64,000 bases of DNA from Leptolyngbyaceae cyanobacterium clean351 (GTDB taxonomy: Bacteria > Cyanobacteriota > Cyanobacteriia > DAIDHW01): positions 682,353-746,352 of the forward strand of contig DAIDHW010000001.1 in the NCBI GenBank assembly GCA_027451865.1. The letters are read 5' to 3'. The notes under the pieces were generated by a model. It did no database searches and was not told where the DNA came from. It worked only from the letters and a program-made list of their open reading frames with translations. The stretch's first letter is position 1, and each line of letters begins with the position of its first letter. Shown one piece after another: positions 27,901-37,052 of this stretch. Made by a program: the position numbers and the translations under genes.

Positions 27901-28201
27901 GGAGGCAATCAAAGGCTTCCATGAGCAGGGACTGTAACTGGACATCGAGGACCAGATCCGGATGGTGCAAAGCCCCAAAAAAGGTCTCTAGGTGGTGGGC
28001 TAGTTCCTTGATGTCCTCCAACCCCACACTGGCCGATCCCCCCTTGATCGAGTGGGCCGCCCGCATGAGGTTATGGACCCGGGCAGTAGTGCGCTCCTGG
28101 GCCAAGGCCAATAGTTCTGTCTCGATGGTGTGCAGCAGTTCTAGGGCCTCCTGGGCAAAGAACTGGTAGGCTTGGTCGCGGATATCTAGGTCAATAGCCA
28201 T
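24977..28201 (-). CDS. Hybrid CheA-type histidine kinase (PixL/PilL-like)
   Basis: A 1,074-residue kinase. The N-terminal Hpt domain has the phosphorylated histidine H50 in RAAHSIKGGSASV. A long acidic, proline-rich linker (about 250-470) contains repeated EPAT-(I/L)-(I/L)-x-x-PF units. The dimerisation and HATPase core follows (LLHLLRNAFDHGIEPPEVR, SGRGMGLDVVR), then a CheW-like domain and a C-terminal receiver with D1002 in VVSDVEMPN. It should receive signals from the adjacent receptor and phosphorylate the two regulators, controlling type IV pilus motility. It is the last gene of the operon and convergent with xth. Confidence 0.92.
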   Translation of the reverse strand: MAIDLDIRDQAYQFFAQEALELLHTIETELLALAQERTTARVHNLMRAAHSIKGGSASVGLEDIKELAHHLETFFGALHHPDLVLDVQLQSLLMEAFDCLQEPLVAEFTQGSHEVDHHRAQALFNQLTGRLGDYMAAETYLPSAADLGVDVAAAIFTVDVAQGLERLAAILDQQPQAVLPELRTQAEVFLGIAELLNLPGFREIAETTLQALAAHPDHSEQIARQALDNFWAAHQAVLAGDRTRGGEPSEQLTAWLKVPDPVTPSLWGEQWGDTEIADAADLWAVEALEAEPWSVSPQEQSALLDSIFTEEGEDAQLGSEEGPQEIDTLTDHPFFAEDFGPQELDPPQLGLEADNFPLGEPATIIDHPFAWFQGPEPDSLPEPATLLEQPFATAPEPQGDPATLLEESGESLAPPEYWAAEIQGVFESLPPAEPTPVPQTSQVQQKYVHKPQGGEETVVRTTLRVDLDRLERMNNLVGELVISRNGLSLRHDQMSARVANLLKGFERFNNLARQLQTMAETETGRRSEAGAVSNLPSFDTLELDNYSSLQLLLQEALEEVAQLSEVAADITLVSDQSNQALARQRQMLGQLQKELLWSRMLPLDDILRRFPRTLHDLSLRYDKPVDLKLIGTGVLVDRAVLERLQDPLLHLLRNAFDHGIEPPEVRQAQGKPATGRIEIRAYHQGNQTVIEIADDGQGVNLERVKERAIELNLIRPDQDLAPKDILDLLFLPGFSTAARVSELSGRGMGLDVVRFELEKVKGTVTLNFVPGGGTRFVLRIPLTLTIAKLLICFGGSSPFALPSDNIQEIILPREKQIKLALGQRFLTWQEQLVPIYALRDLVNYPLGAAPAPPSPVLSAVPAPKHWSAPLLLIRQGSGYAAVEVDSLVTEEELVIKPFGLVIRPPDYLYGCTILGDGTLVPVVDVAHLTRKTKGSNPNPSKTPRARRPQLATVLVADDSITVRQTLALTLERFGYRVLQARDGREALAQLQQHPEVQLVVSDVEMPNMNGFEFLVQRRQNPALSQIPVVMLTSRGADKHRQLAGHLGAAAYLTKPYLEGELLSTLGGLLGSAVP

Positions 28202-28242
28202 GCACCCTCCTTCAGAACTGGGCTAACTGCCCCTAGGAACCC

Positions 28243-31023
28243 CTAGGCACTGATCTTAAACCGACTAACCGTAGCCTGCAATTCCTCCGCTAGCAGCAGC
28301 AGGGTATGGAAGGAGTCCGATACGCCGCTGGCCTCCTTGGCAGTTTGGCCGGCAATCTGGGCTACGTCCTCCATGGCCTCCGCTGCTAGGGCCGAAACCT
28401 GGGATTGGCTAGTAGCCGAACGGGTAATGTTTTCTACAAGAACGTCAATCTCAGCACCGGCCCGGGCAATCTGGTTAAGGGTCTGGCGCGTGGCATCCAC
28501 CAACTCTGTCCCCGTCACCACCTGCTGGGTGCCCTCCTCCATCGCCCTGACCACCTCAGCGGTTTCGGTTTGAATCTGGGCCACTAGGTCCTCAATTTCT
28601 GCCGTAGCTGCCGCCGACTGGCGAGCTAGGGAACGCACCTCCTCCGCCACCACCCCAAAACCCCGCCCCTCTTCCCCAGCCCGGGCCGCCTCGATGGAGG
28701 CATTCAACGCCAGCAGGTTAGTTTGAGCAGCAAAGGAGCCAATGAGGTTCACCACCTTGGAGATCTTTTGGGAGGACTCCCCGAGGCGCTTGATCTTTTT
28801 GGCGGTTTCCGCCACTGTGGTGCGGATGCCCTGAATCCCCTCTACGGTCCGGTTCATAGCCTCGTCCCCTCGGGCCAGGATTTGGGTAGCCTCCTGGACC
28901 ACCCCTTCCGCCTTCAGGGCGTCGGCGGCCACTTCCTGGCTCGATTTGGCTAGGGCCTGGATCCGGTCTAGGGCCTGGGTCACCTCCTGGGTCTGACGCT
29001 GGGCTTCCTCAGCTAGCTTTGTGGCTGCGCCCTCACTGTCTTGGGCGGTGCCGGCCACCTGTTCGGCCGCCGCTTTTACCTGAAGGACGATCTGACGCAG
29101 ACTGGCAACGGTGGCGTTGTAGGAGTCGGCGATGGTGCCAATTTCATCCTCCGTCACCCGAGCCCGCACCGTCAGGTCCCCCCGGCCCACCGGGTCTACC
29201 TCCATCAGCAGGCTTAGGGCACGGCTCTGGAGGGACTCCTTCAGCCGTCGCTGCTCGTCTGCTAGCCGCTCGGCTTCCGCCCGGGAGTTCATTACCTCGT
29301 CTAGGAACACCGAGCGGCTGATGGCCACCCCAATCCACTCGCCAAACTCCTTCATCAAGGCAACTTCCCGCTCCTCCCAGGTGTGGTGCTTGGCGCAGTG
29401 GTGGGCCACCAACAGTCCGTACAATTGTCCGCGGATCACCACGGGCACCACCAAATTGGCCTTGATCTGCAACCGCTCCATCAATTTCAGGTGGTCGGGG
29501 TGGAAGTTGGCGTTAAACACATCCGCCGTGGGCACCACCCGGCCCTGGCGGTAGGCACTGATCAAGGTTTGGGGGATGCAGGGGTCGCCAATTTCCTGGG
29601 CCAGGGCTACGGGCCAGCCCGGCAGCACCGATTCCCCAGTAATGTAACCGCTCCAGTCCGGCCGGAAGGCGTAGACCACCACCCGGTCCACCCCCAGGTC
29701 AGCCCTCAAGCTAGCCAGAACCGTGTTTAGGGCTTCCCGCCGGGTCTCGGGTAGTTCAGCTACAGCCAATTCTGCCAGTTGGCGCTGGGCGATGGCCCGC
29801 CGGTCGGCCTCAGTCTGGGCCCGCTGCCGCTCCTGCTCGGTGCGCTCCGTGGCCTCGGCCTGGACCGCTAGCAGTTGCTGGATCTGGCCCGCCATCTGGT
29901 TAATGTTCTCCCCCAGGACTGCCAGTTCATCTGTGCCGGTAACGGGCACCCGGACGCTCAAGTCCCCTTGGCCAATCTGGTCTACCGCTTGGCTTGCCCG
30001 GACTACCGGCCGTGAGGCCCGCTCCGCTAGTAGGGCGCTGATCGCCCCCCCGGCCACGGCTACCCCTACACTCACCAACACCACCAGGAACAGGATCTGC
30101 CGCTCAGGGGCTAGGGCTGTCTGGGCATCGGTAGTGTATACCACACCCCAATTTAGCCGGGGCAACCCCGGAACAGCGGGCATAACACTAAAGTAGACCA
30201 GTTTAGTAGTGTGGGTAAATTGATCGGTAATTTCTAAAAACTTAGGTTTACCCGCCTGGGCAACTCCTTGCAGACCAGGCAGTTCATCGAAGGCGTTGCG
30301 GTCGATTTCCCCGGGTTGGGAGCTGAGGAACACTTGGCCAGCAATGCTCTTGCCGTTAGTCCCGACTCCCGCGAGGGGAAACACCAGATAGGTCGGGGCG
30401 TTCCCAGTTTGGCTGATGTCTCCCGCCAAGGTCTGACTCAAGACGGGGGTGAGAATCCTGGACCTGACCACCCCTACTACGTTGCCCGAGGCATCCTTTA
30501 GGGGACTGGAGATGAATAGGGAAGTATTGGAGACCTTGGAGACGGATTTTACGGGCGAGCTGATAAAGGTATGCCCAGCCATGGCCTGCTTGAAGTAGTC
30601 CCGGAAAGCCACGTTACCCGGGCTAGGCAGGGGCCCGGCATTTAAAACCAAATTCCCCTGGGGATTGAAGATGGCTATGTTGGCATAATCAAAGACCTTG
30701 ACCGGGGCAGCGAGGCGCGCCACCCTAGCAGCTTGAGCTGCCGGGTCGGTGCTGGCTAGGGCCGGATCGTTTCCTAGGACTTGCACGTTGCGATAGCGGG
30801 CCCCGATCAGCTGACCGATATCATGGGTGAGGTAAGCATCCGCTTGGAGCTGTTGATTTTTGATCTGCTGGTCTACAAACTGGCGCGCCACCAGGGCTGA
30901 GACTCCCCCTACCACCAGGGCTGAGGTCGCACTCAGGATAATTGCTGCCACCGTTGTCTTTGTCCTCAGGCTCCAGCCGCGGCGACGCTCAGTCGGGAGA
31001 GAAGGGATGGGAGTGCTAGTCAT
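28243..31023 (-). CDS. Methyl-accepting receptor with Cache, HAMP and GAF domains
   Basis: A 926-residue receptor. It has a membrane span (about 22-47), a dCache-like periplasmic sensor (about 55-300), a second span (about 310-335), HAMP, a phytochrome-type GAF domain (about 430-590), a second HAMP (about 605-655) and a signalling domain with [29 protein letters not shown]. It resembles PixJ/PilJ. The GAF keeps C482 in DPC, equivalent to the second cysteine of DXCF cyanobacteriochromes. The bilin-attachment site 28 residues later reads PDH (D510, H511) instead of the usual CH. Covalent bilin binding is therefore unlikely, and this is probably not a PixJ-type photoreceptor. Confidence 0.9.
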   Translation of the reverse strand: MTSTPIPSLPTERRRGWSLRTKTTVAAIILSATSALVVGGVSALVARQFVDQQIKNQQLQADAYLTHDIGQLIGARYRNVQVLGNDPALASTDPAAQAARVARLAAPVKVFDYANIAIFNPQGNLVLNAGPLPSPGNVAFRDYFKQAMAGHTFISSPVKSVSKVSNTSLFISSPLKDASGNVVGVVRSRILTPVLSQTLAGDISQTGNAPTYLVFPLAGVGTNGKSIAGQVFLSSQPGEIDRNAFDELPGLQGVAQAGKPKFLEITDQFTHTTKLVYFSVMPAVPGLPRLNWGVVYTTDAQTALAPERQILFLVVLVSVGVAVAGGAISALLAERASRPVVRASQAVDQIGQGDLSVRVPVTGTDELAVLGENINQMAGQIQQLLAVQAEATERTEQERQRAQTEADRRAIAQRQLAELAVAELPETRREALNTVLASLRADLGVDRVVVYAFRPDWSGYITGESVLPGWPVALAQEIGDPCIPQTLISAYRQGRVVPTADVFNANFHPDHLKLMERLQIKANLVVPVVIRGQLYGLLVAHHCAKHHTWEEREVALMKEFGEWIGVAISRSVFLDEVMNSRAEAERLADEQRRLKESLQSRALSLLMEVDPVGRGDLTVRARVTEDEIGTIADSYNATVASLRQIVLQVKAAAEQVAGTAQDSEGAATKLAEEAQRQTQEVTQALDRIQALAKSSQEVAADALKAEGVVQEATQILARGDEAMNRTVEGIQGIRTTVAETAKKIKRLGESSQKISKVVNLIGSFAAQTNLLALNASIEAARAGEEGRGFGVVAEEVRSLARQSAAATAEIEDLVAQIQTETAEVVRAMEEGTQQVVTGTELVDATRQTLNQIARAGAEIDVLVENITRSATSQSQVSALAAEAMEDVAQIAGQTAKEASGVSDSFHTLLLLAEELQATVSRFKISA

Positions 31024-31035
31024 GAATCCACCTTG

Positions 31036-31539
31036 TTAGGAGAGGGAATGGGTCTGGACTTGCTCGAGAATGGCGGCGGGGTCGAGCACGGGGAGGACTT
31101 CCCGGTCCGGCGACAGCCGATACCCCTGGAGCAAAAGAGCAAATCCAGGGGAGGAAGGGGGGACAGCCAGGGCCTGAATCTGGTCGGCTTGACAGCGCTC
31201 TAGGTCCTCAAGAGCGGCTACCCCCAAGCCCAAAAATTTGTTGCCCACGGAGCGACGATTACTGGCCTGGTGAATAATAATACAAGCAATCTGGGCAGGG
31301 GCCTGGTCCCAGAGGGAGGGGAAACCAGCCAAGGCTCCCAGGTCTGCTAGCCAGAGCACCTCTCCCCGCCAGTTGTGTACCCCCAAGACCCAAGCCGGCA
31401 GATCCGGGATCGGCAGGACTTGCTCCGGGGAGAGGCTAAGCACCTCCGTCAGATGCCCCGCAGGCAGAAGGGCGCGGGTTGAACCTAGGCGAAACCGGAG
31501 GTAAGACTGGCTAGGAGAGTCACTACTGATGGCCGTCAT
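31036..31539 (-). CDS. CheW-like coupling protein (PixI/PilI-like)
   Basis: A 167-residue CheW-domain protein linking the receptor to the CheA kinase. The beta-barrel pattern is visible: LPAGHLTEVLSL, PDLPAWVLGVHNWRGEVLWLADLG and a C-terminal helix after DREVLPVLDPAAIL. It lies 3 bases after the CheY-like gene and 12 before the receptor gene on the same strand, so it is co-transcribed with both. Confidence 0.9.
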   Translation of the reverse strand: MTAISSDSPSQSYLRFRLGSTRALLPAGHLTEVLSLSPEQVLPIPDLPAWVLGVHNWRGEVLWLADLGALAGFPSLWDQAPAQIACIIIHQASNRRSVGNKFLGLGVAALEDLERCQADQIQALAVPPSSPGFALLLQGYRLSPDREVLPVLDPAAILEQVQTHSLS

Positions 31540-31542
31540 AGC

Positions 31543-31908
31543 TTAGCTGTTCAAAAAGCTCTTTACCACCCGCACCAGCTGCTCCTGGTCCACTGGCTTG
31601 GTCAGGTAGGCACTGGCCCCCTGCTTCATCCCCCAATAACGGTCCATGTCTGTGTTTTTGGTAGAGCACATGACGATGGGAATCTGGCCTGTACTGGGGT
31701 CTGCCTTGAGTTCCCGGCATAGTTCAAAGCCACTGCGGTCCGGCAATACCACATCTAGGATGATGACATCCGGGCGTTGCAGCCGAATCTGATTGAGAGC
31801 TTCTCCACTGGTGGTAGCCTTAGTCACCCCCACCCCCGCCCGTTGGAGGCACTCCTGCAGGATGCCCATTTCCGTCGGTGAATCTTCCACGATCAAGGCC
31901 AAACCCAT
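31543..31908 (-). CDS. CheY-like response regulator (PixH/PilH-like)
   Basis: A single 121-residue receiver domain. It has the acidic pair in VEDSP, the phosphorylation site D52 in VIILDVVLPDRSG, the switch Ser/Thr in VMCSTKN and the lysine in YLTKP. Small receivers of this type act as the CheY or phosphate-sink partner in cyanobacterial pix/pil taxis systems. It precedes cheW by 3 bases. Its leader contains a CTAG-rich motif (31921-31941) that recurs upstream of the gene at 44049. Confidence 0.92.
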   Translation of the reverse strand: MGLALIVEDSPTEMGILQECLQRAGVGVTKATTSGEALNQIRLQRPDVIILDVVLPDRSGFELCRELKADPSTGQIPIVMCSTKNTDMDRYWGMKQGASAYLTKPVDQEQLVRVVKSFLNS

Positions 31909-31920
31909 GACTCCCCTCTC

Positions 31921-31941
31921 CTAGAAATTAGACTAGTCCTA
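31921..31941. promoter_or_regulatory. CTAG-rich motif in the leader of the CheY-like gene
   Basis: Read on the minus strand it is TAGGACTAG followed by TCTAATTTCTAG, ending 12 bases before the ATG. A near match (TAGGACTAG then CTAAATCTAG) lies at 44066-44084, 16 bases before another minus-strand gene. It could be a regulator site, part of a transcription start region or chance in a CTAG-rich genome. Confidence 0.3.
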
Positions 31942-31993
31942 CAGTCTATGATCCCACCTTGCGGCCAATTGTGATGTGCCCTAGCCCACCTGT

Positions 31994-33262
31994 CTAGGGT
32001 ATCCCCGGGGATGGCTGGACTGTTTGGTGCAGGTGTTTTTCTACCGTGGCGATTACCGTCTGGCCCTCTACTGGCTTAGCCAGAAAATCGCTAGCCCCCG
32101 CTACCCGAGCCCGGACCCGGTCGACAATCCCGTCGTTGCCAGTCAAGATCACTACGGGCACCTTCTGCAGGGCAGAAACCTTGCGCAGCTGGGTGCACAC
32201 TTCGTAACCGTTCGTGTTGGGCATGACCAGGTCTAGAAACACCAGGTCCGGTTTGGCACCCAGTAGGCTAGGAACAGCCCGCAGGGGGTCTTGAATACCC
32301 TGAAAGCGGTATCCGGCTCCCGTGAGAATGGTTTGCATCGCCTGCAGGACCTGGGGACTGTCATCCACACACACCACCAACGGCCCGCGGGGGGAGGCAG
32401 GCTTAACCGTGGCCGGGGGCGGTGACACGGTCAGGGGCGGGGGGAGGTCCTTCACCTCCACTAGTTCCAAGGCTCCCGACTGGAGGTAGGGCAGGAGGTA
32501 GGCCGCTATTTCCACCACATCTCGTTTGCGGAAAGTTGCCAGGTCTCGGAAGGTCTGCTGGCCAGTGAGGATGCTTTTGAGGCCCTCGTAGGCCGGCCCT
32601 GGGGCCTGACGCTGGAGCTGCTCTAGCTGGTGGATAGCCGGCGCCAGGTTGGGGGAGCGGTCGGCGAGCTTAGCCTCCTGCCAGCGCCGCCACAGGTCCC
32701 CAGCTAAACCAATGACCTTCTCCGGGTCTAGCACCACCAGGTAGGCAGGTAGGGTCGGGCCCCGGTGGGTGAAGAAGGCCACCTCTCCCACCTGGGAAAT
32801 GTCAAACAAAGCTTCCATGGTCATCATCTCGGCAATCCGGATGGCTTGGTCTCGGCTGATGTGACCATCAGTGACCCAGTGGCACAGGAGCTGATACTGC
32901 CACCACTCGGGCAACAGGTCCGGGGTCTTAACCATCAACCGGGCCCTCACTTCCGGCTGCCGCCAGTTAATTTGGGGACAATGGGCCACCAGGCAACGCT
33001 GCCAAGCCCTAGTGGGATGCTCTCCGCCGGCCACGTAGACGATCCGCCCTAGGTACATGTGAAACGCCCACTGCCGCCCAGCCTTGGAGCGCAGGGTCAA
33101 GTTGCCACTGTAGCGGATCTGTTTAAGGGTATGGAAAAACTTCGCCTGCCGGCCAGAGTCAAATCCGGTTACGGAAACACTAAAGGACGCAGCAGCGGAG
33201 GAACTATTGGCAAAGGGGGGTAAGTGATCTAGGGTACTATGAGAGTTGATAGAGAAGATCAT
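31994..33262 (-). CDS. PatA-type response regulator (PixG/PilG-like)
   Basis: A 422-residue protein with an N-terminal PATAN/DUF4388-type region (FHTLKQIRYSGNLTLRSKAGRQWAFHMYLGRIVYVAGGEHP, about 40-280), a proline-rich linker and a C-terminal receiver. The receiver has VCVDDSP, D344 in LVFLDLVMPNTNG and K in FLAKP. PatA-type regulators head cyanobacterial pix, pil and related taxis operons and act near the PilB motor. It is the first gene of the five-gene minus-strand operon. No RBS is obvious before the ATG. Confidence 0.9.
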   Translation of the reverse strand: MIFSINSHSTLDHLPPFANSSSAAASFSVSVTGFDSGRQAKFFHTLKQIRYSGNLTLRSKAGRQWAFHMYLGRIVYVAGGEHPTRAWQRCLVAHCPQINWRQPEVRARLMVKTPDLLPEWWQYQLLCHWVTDGHISRDQAIRIAEMMTMEALFDISQVGEVAFFTHRGPTLPAYLVVLDPEKVIGLAGDLWRRWQEAKLADRSPNLAPAIHQLEQLQRQAPGPAYEGLKSILTGQQTFRDLATFRKRDVVEIAAYLLPYLQSGALELVEVKDLPPPLTVSPPPATVKPASPRGPLVVCVDDSPQVLQAMQTILTGAGYRFQGIQDPLRAVPSLLGAKPDLVFLDLVMPNTNGYEVCTQLRKVSALQKVPVVILTGNDGIVDRVRARVAGASDFLAKPVEGQTVIATVEKHLHQTVQPSPGIP

Positions 33263-33647
33263 GGGGGAGGGAACGCGTCCTGAAAGAGGGGACTAATGGG
33301 TGAACCAGGCTGACTTGGGCAATTACGCTTCCTCCTGCCACCCCGGGCAGACCTCCCCGATGGCAATTTCTAACTCATTACCCATGACCCCACTGTAGCG
33401 TGATTTTACGTACACCGTCAACGACCACCCCAATTTTACCAATCTTTACTCAGCATTTTCCCAGAGTGTAAGCACCTCTCTAGGGGGTGAGTCTGGGGTC
33501 GGATTGAGGGCGCAGCCCTAGGCAGCCAATGTCCAAGGGGCAAGGCGTTGTACAATAGAGGCGCTTATCTGAGGGGGTGGCGTCCTGCTGACCTAACTCG
33601 GGTTAGGAGCCGACAACATCAGTAAACCTGCATTAACCAGCAACTAA
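33263..33647. promoter_or_regulatory. 385-nt divergent region between the taxis operon and efp
   Basis: I see no gene here. It should hold the promoter of the leftward taxis operon and that of efp. A good -10 candidate for efp is TACAAT at 33551-33556 (about 92 bases before the ATG) with no clear -35. Just downstream lies a small inverted repeat (CCTAAC, TCGG, GTTAGG) near 33592-33607 in the putative efp leader. Its role is unknown. Confidence 0.45.
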
Positions 33648-34205
33648 ATGATCTCCAGCAATGATTTTCGGCCAGGGGTGAGTATTGAGCTAGACAACGG
33701 GATCTGGCGAGTAGTGGAATTTTTACACGTCAAGCCCGGGAAAGGCTCAGCCTTTGTGCGCACTAAACTCAAAAATGTCCAAACTGGCAACGTGGTAGAG
33801 CGGACCTTCCGGGCAGGGGAAACCGTCCCCCAAGCCAACCTAGAAAAAAGTGTGATGCAGCACACCTATAAGGAAGGGGAGCAATACATCTTCATGGATA
33901 TGGAGACCTATGAAGAGGCCCGCCTGAGCGCCAAAGAAATTGGGGACCGGGTCAAGTACCTCAAGGAGGGGATGGAAGCTAGCGTGGTGCGCTGGAAAGA
34001 CCAGGTCCTAGAGGTGGAGCTACCCAACTCAGTCACCCTCCAGGTAGTCCAAACTGACCCGGGGCTGAAGGGAGATACGGCCACGGGGGGGACTAAACCA
34101 GCCATCTTGGAAACCGGTGCCCAGGTTATGGTACCTCTGTTCATTACCCAGGGGGAGATGGTCCGGATTGACACCCGCACCGATGCCTACCTGGGGCGCG
34201 AGTAG
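33648..34205 (+). CDS. efp: Elongation factor P
   Basis: A 185-residue translation factor that rescues ribosomes stalled on polyproline stretches. All three OB-like domains are present. The tip loop [12 protein letters not shown] carries lysine at position 32, the site modified or used unmodified in EF-P. The C-terminus [17 protein letters not shown] is standard. accB starts 3 bases after the stop; the efp-accB pair is conserved in cyanobacteria. Confidence 0.97.
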   Translation: MISSNDFRPGVSIELDNGIWRVVEFLHVKPGKGSAFVRTKLKNVQTGNVVERTFRAGETVPQANLEKSVMQHTYKEGEQYIFMDMETYEEARLSAKEIGDRVKYLKEGMEASVVRWKDQVLEVELPNSVTLQVVQTDPGLKGDTATGGTKPAILETGAQVMVPLFITQGEMVRIDTRTDAYLGRE

Positions 34206-34208
34206 ACC

Positions 34209-34667
34209 ATGCAGTTAGACATTAAGGACCTGTGGGAACTCCTGAAGGTTATTGACCAAACCAAATTCACTGAATTTAGCTTGAAGGTGGGGGAGTTAGA
34301 ACTGTTCATCAGTCGCCAGGGTCCGAGTGCCCCGAGCGCTCCGGCGAGTCCACCCCCCCCCGTAACCCTAGTCCCGACTCCCGAGCCAGCCCCGCCAGTC
34401 CCCGAGCCGGCTCCAGCCCACGACTGGGTAGAGATTAAATCCCTGATCGTCGGTACTTTTTACCGCGCCCCGGCTCCCAACGAGCCCCCCTTCGTCGAGG
34501 TAGGAGACTCCATTCGCCTCGGCCAGACCGTGTGTGTGATTGAGGCGATGAAGGTGATCAATGACGTGGAGGCCGAGGTGAGCGGCCGGGTGATGGAGAT
34601 CCTAGTGCAGAACGGAGAACCTGTAGAGTACGGCCAGACCCTGATGAGGATTGACCCACACCTCTAG
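34209..34667 (+). CDS. accB: Biotin carboxyl carrier protein of acetyl-CoA carboxylase
   Basis: A 152-residue protein with the biotinylation motif EAMKV (K115), a Pro/Ala linker (about 38-72) and a C-terminal biotinyl fold. It carries biotin between AccC and AccAD in the first step of fatty acid synthesis. It lies immediately downstream of efp and is presumably co-transcribed with it. N-terminal residues (LDIKDLWELLKVIDQTKFTEFSLKV) match the family. Confidence 0.97.
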   Translation: MQLDIKDLWELLKVIDQTKFTEFSLKVGELELFISRQGPSAPSAPASPPPPVTLVPTPEPAPPVPEPAPAHDWVEIKSLIVGTFYRAPAPNEPPFVEVGDSIRLGQTVCVIEAMKVINDVEAEVSGRVMEILVQNGEPVEYGQTLMRIDPHL

Positions 34668-34703
34668 AATGGGAGGCGGATGGGAACCTCTCCGGGAATC
34701 ATA

Positions 34704-35888
34704 ATGAACCGTACTTTTTGGATTATTGCCTTAATATCATTTATTAATTCCCTCAGTTTTACCATTCTCATCCCCACCATTTATCTCTACGGGCGTCAGT
34801 TCGGCCTCAATCCCTTTCAGACTAGTCTGCTTTTTTCCATCTACTCCATTGCCCAATTCCTGGCTACCCCAGTGATCGGCAAACTTTCCGACCGCTGGGG
34901 CCGCAAACCCCTGCTAATCCTCAGCCTGGCGGGTACCGTGGTTGGTAATGTGGTGGCTGGCACCACCACCAGTGCGGCTATCCTGTTTCTGGCCCGATTT
35001 ACGGACGGGATCACCGGCGGCAACAACTCTGTGGCCCAAGCGGTGATTTCGGATGTCACTACTCCCCAGGACCGGGCCCGGGGCTTTGGCTTTTTTACAG
35101 CCGCCTTCGCCTTGGGCTTCATCCTCGGTCCGGTGGTCAGCCTGGCGGCCCAATCCATCTCCCTAGGGGCCTCCTTTGTGGCGGCCGGCCTGGTGGCAGC
35201 AGTGGCCCTGGTGGTAACTATTTTTTTTCTCCCCGAGACTTTAACTACGAAGGCGGCCGGAGCTGAGAATATTTTCGATCTGGGACTAGGCAACTTGGTG
35301 CGGGGCATTGCCATACCTCGGGTCGGGGTGCTGCTGCTGCTCAACTTTTTTACCGGCACCACCTTTAGTATCTTTACCTTTGCCTTCCAACCCTACTTCC
35401 TGCACGTGCTCAACCAAACTAGTCAATCCTTGACGCTGATGTTTGTGTTGTTTGGTACCATGGGGGTCCTGATGCAGGTCCAGGGGATTAAGCTTCTGAC
35501 CCGCTGGCTAGACCCAGCCGGGATTATGTACTTGGGACTGCTGATGCGCAGCCTGACTTTCATGATGATGCCCATCTGGCCAAATGTGGGTTATTTTGTC
35601 CTGGTAGGGACGGTGTTTTCCATGTTCAATTCCCTGGTCCAGCCTATGCTCAGTACCCTACTTTCCTTAAACGCCCAACCCCAGGACCAGGGGATGGTCA
35701 TGGGTCTAAACTCCTCTTACCTCAGTGTGGCCAACGGCGTGGGACCCCTGATCGCCGGCGCCATGATCCACGACTCCCAACCCCTCACCTACAGTTACTC
35801 CCTTTACCTGTCCGGGGGATTGACCTTTGTGCTGTTTTTGGCAGCTCTGGTTACCCGCTCCCAGTACGCCGCCAAGGTTGAGTCCTAG
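34704..35888 (+). CDS. MFS transporter (TetA-like)
   Basis: A major facilitator protein of about 394 residues with roughly 12 membrane spans. The loop 2-3 signature GKLSDRWGRKPLL is present, with RARGFGFFTAAFALGFILGPV in span 5, typical of drug/H+ antiporters of the TetA/multidrug type. Substrate unknown. I chose ATG 34704 because the first span follows at once (MNRTFWIIALISF). An ATG at 34680 would add eight residues and has a GGAGG closer than normal. It ends sharing CTAG with the convergent gene. Confidence 0.88.
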   Translation: MNRTFWIIALISFINSLSFTILIPTIYLYGRQFGLNPFQTSLLFSIYSIAQFLATPVIGKLSDRWGRKPLLILSLAGTVVGNVVAGTTTSAAILFLARFTDGITGGNNSVAQAVISDVTTPQDRARGFGFFTAAFALGFILGPVVSLAAQSISLGASFVAAGLVAAVALVVTIFFLPETLTTKAAGAENIFDLGLGNLVRGIAIPRVGVLLLLNFFTGTTFSIFTFAFQPYFLHVLNQTSQSLTLMFVLFGTMGVLMQVQGIKLLTRWLDPAGIMYLGLLMRSLTFMMMPIWPNVGYFVLVGTVFSMFNSLVQPMLSTLLSLNAQPQDQGMVMGLNSSYLSVANGVGPLIAGAMIHDSQPLTYSYSLYLSGGLTFVLFLAALVTRSQYAAKVES

Positions 35889-37018
35889 GCCACATCCCCA
35901 GACAGACTCCCGTTCTCCCGGAGCATCTCTGCCATAGTCTTGATGAAGCTCGCTAGGGGCACCGCCAACAGCAGGCCGATTAGACCCCCTAGCTTGACAC
36001 CGATCAACAGGGAGACGAGGATCCAGACCGGGTTGAGGCCCGTCATCCCCCCCAAAACCCGCGGGGCGATAAAGTTATCGTTGATCTGGGAGATCAACAC
36101 CGCCAAACCCAATACCTCTAATCCCAGGCCAAAATTCTGCAGGGCGATCAGGAAACTGACTACCACGATGCTGACGATTCCGCCTACCGGGATCAAGGTC
36201 ATCAGGCCGATGCCCAACCCAAACAACAGGCCGAAGGGCACCCGCAGGACTAGGAAAGTGAAGGTCAAGGCTCCCCCGAGGACCAGGGCGAGGACGATCT
36301 GACCCATGAAGTAGTTATGAAAATTTTGATTCAGGGAGCGGCGCACCTGATTACCCAACTGGGTAGGAAACCAGCAAAATATGCCATTCCAGAGGCTCTC
36401 ACCAAATAGCATCAGGTAGGCGGTAATCACCAGGGTCAAGATCACATTGATCACCCGGTCCAGGGTGCTAAAGGCAAGGACAAACACCTGACCAGTCAGA
36501 GACTGCAACCGCCCCGATAACTGAGCTGCCAGTTGGGTGGCAGAACTAGTCAGCAGCTTACTGAGAAAACCGGTCACGTCATCCGGTAGGTTCTGGGCGA
36601 TATCCCACTCCTGCAGTACCAGCAGTAACTGCTGCCGGCCCGAGTCAAGCCACAGGGGCAGGCGATTGACTAGCTCCGTCAATTGACCGATCAGCACCGG
36701 GGCCAGGGTGACCCCCAGGGTACCTAGTAATACAAAGGCCAACAGGAATACCCCAGTCACTGCGTATCCCCGCCGCAACCCCAGCCTTTGAAACAGGCGG
36801 GCTGGGTAATCTAGGACAAAGGACAGGAGAGTAGCGGCGAGGACGATGGTCACCAGGGGTTGAAAGTAACGCAACACCAACAGCAACAACCAGCCATTCA
36901 AAATAATCAAAGGAAACACCAAACCCCAGCGAGCCCAAACCGGCAGGATGGCCACGGTGCGGGGGGCCGGGGCCCTCGGGGGTTGGGAGGCCTCTAGGTG
37001 CGGTTCTGAGCGGAGCAT
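35885..37018 (-). CDS. AI-2E/PerM family membrane protein
   Basis: A 377-residue protein with about eight spans in the AI-2E transporter/PerM layout: two N-terminal spans, a soluble middle part (about 95-210) and the conserved C-terminal block ISQINDNFIAPRVLGGMTGLNPVWILVSLLIG. Members have been proposed as autoinducer-2 exporters or Na+/H+ antiporters; the substrate here is unknown. Its stop shares CTAG with the MFS gene. It is followed upstream on the same strand by purE (34-nt gap). Confidence 0.9.
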   Translation of the reverse strand: MLRSEPHLEASQPPRAPAPRTVAILPVWARWGLVFPLIILNGWLLLLVLRYFQPLVTIVLAATLLSFVLDYPARLFQRLGLRRGYAVTGVFLLAFVLLGTLGVTLAPVLIGQLTELVNRLPLWLDSGRQQLLLVLQEWDIAQNLPDDVTGFLSKLLTSSATQLAAQLSGRLQSLTGQVFVLAFSTLDRVINVILTLVITAYLMLFGESLWNGIFCWFPTQLGNQVRRSLNQNFHNYFMGQIVLALVLGGALTFTFLVLRVPFGLLFGLGIGLMTLIPVGGIVSIVVVSFLIALQNFGLGLEVLGLAVLISQINDNFIAPRVLGGMTGLNPVWILVSLLIGVKLGGLIGLLLAVPLASFIKTMAEMLRENGSLSGDVA

Positions 37019-37052
37019 AGGATGCCGGGAGGTCGATTGCAGCTTGTTAACA

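Noticed and set aside
28243-31023. Assignment of the receptor as the photoreceptor PixJ
   Set aside because: Gene order fits pix, but it fits pil as well, and the bilin-attachment cysteine is replaced, so no pix symbol was given.
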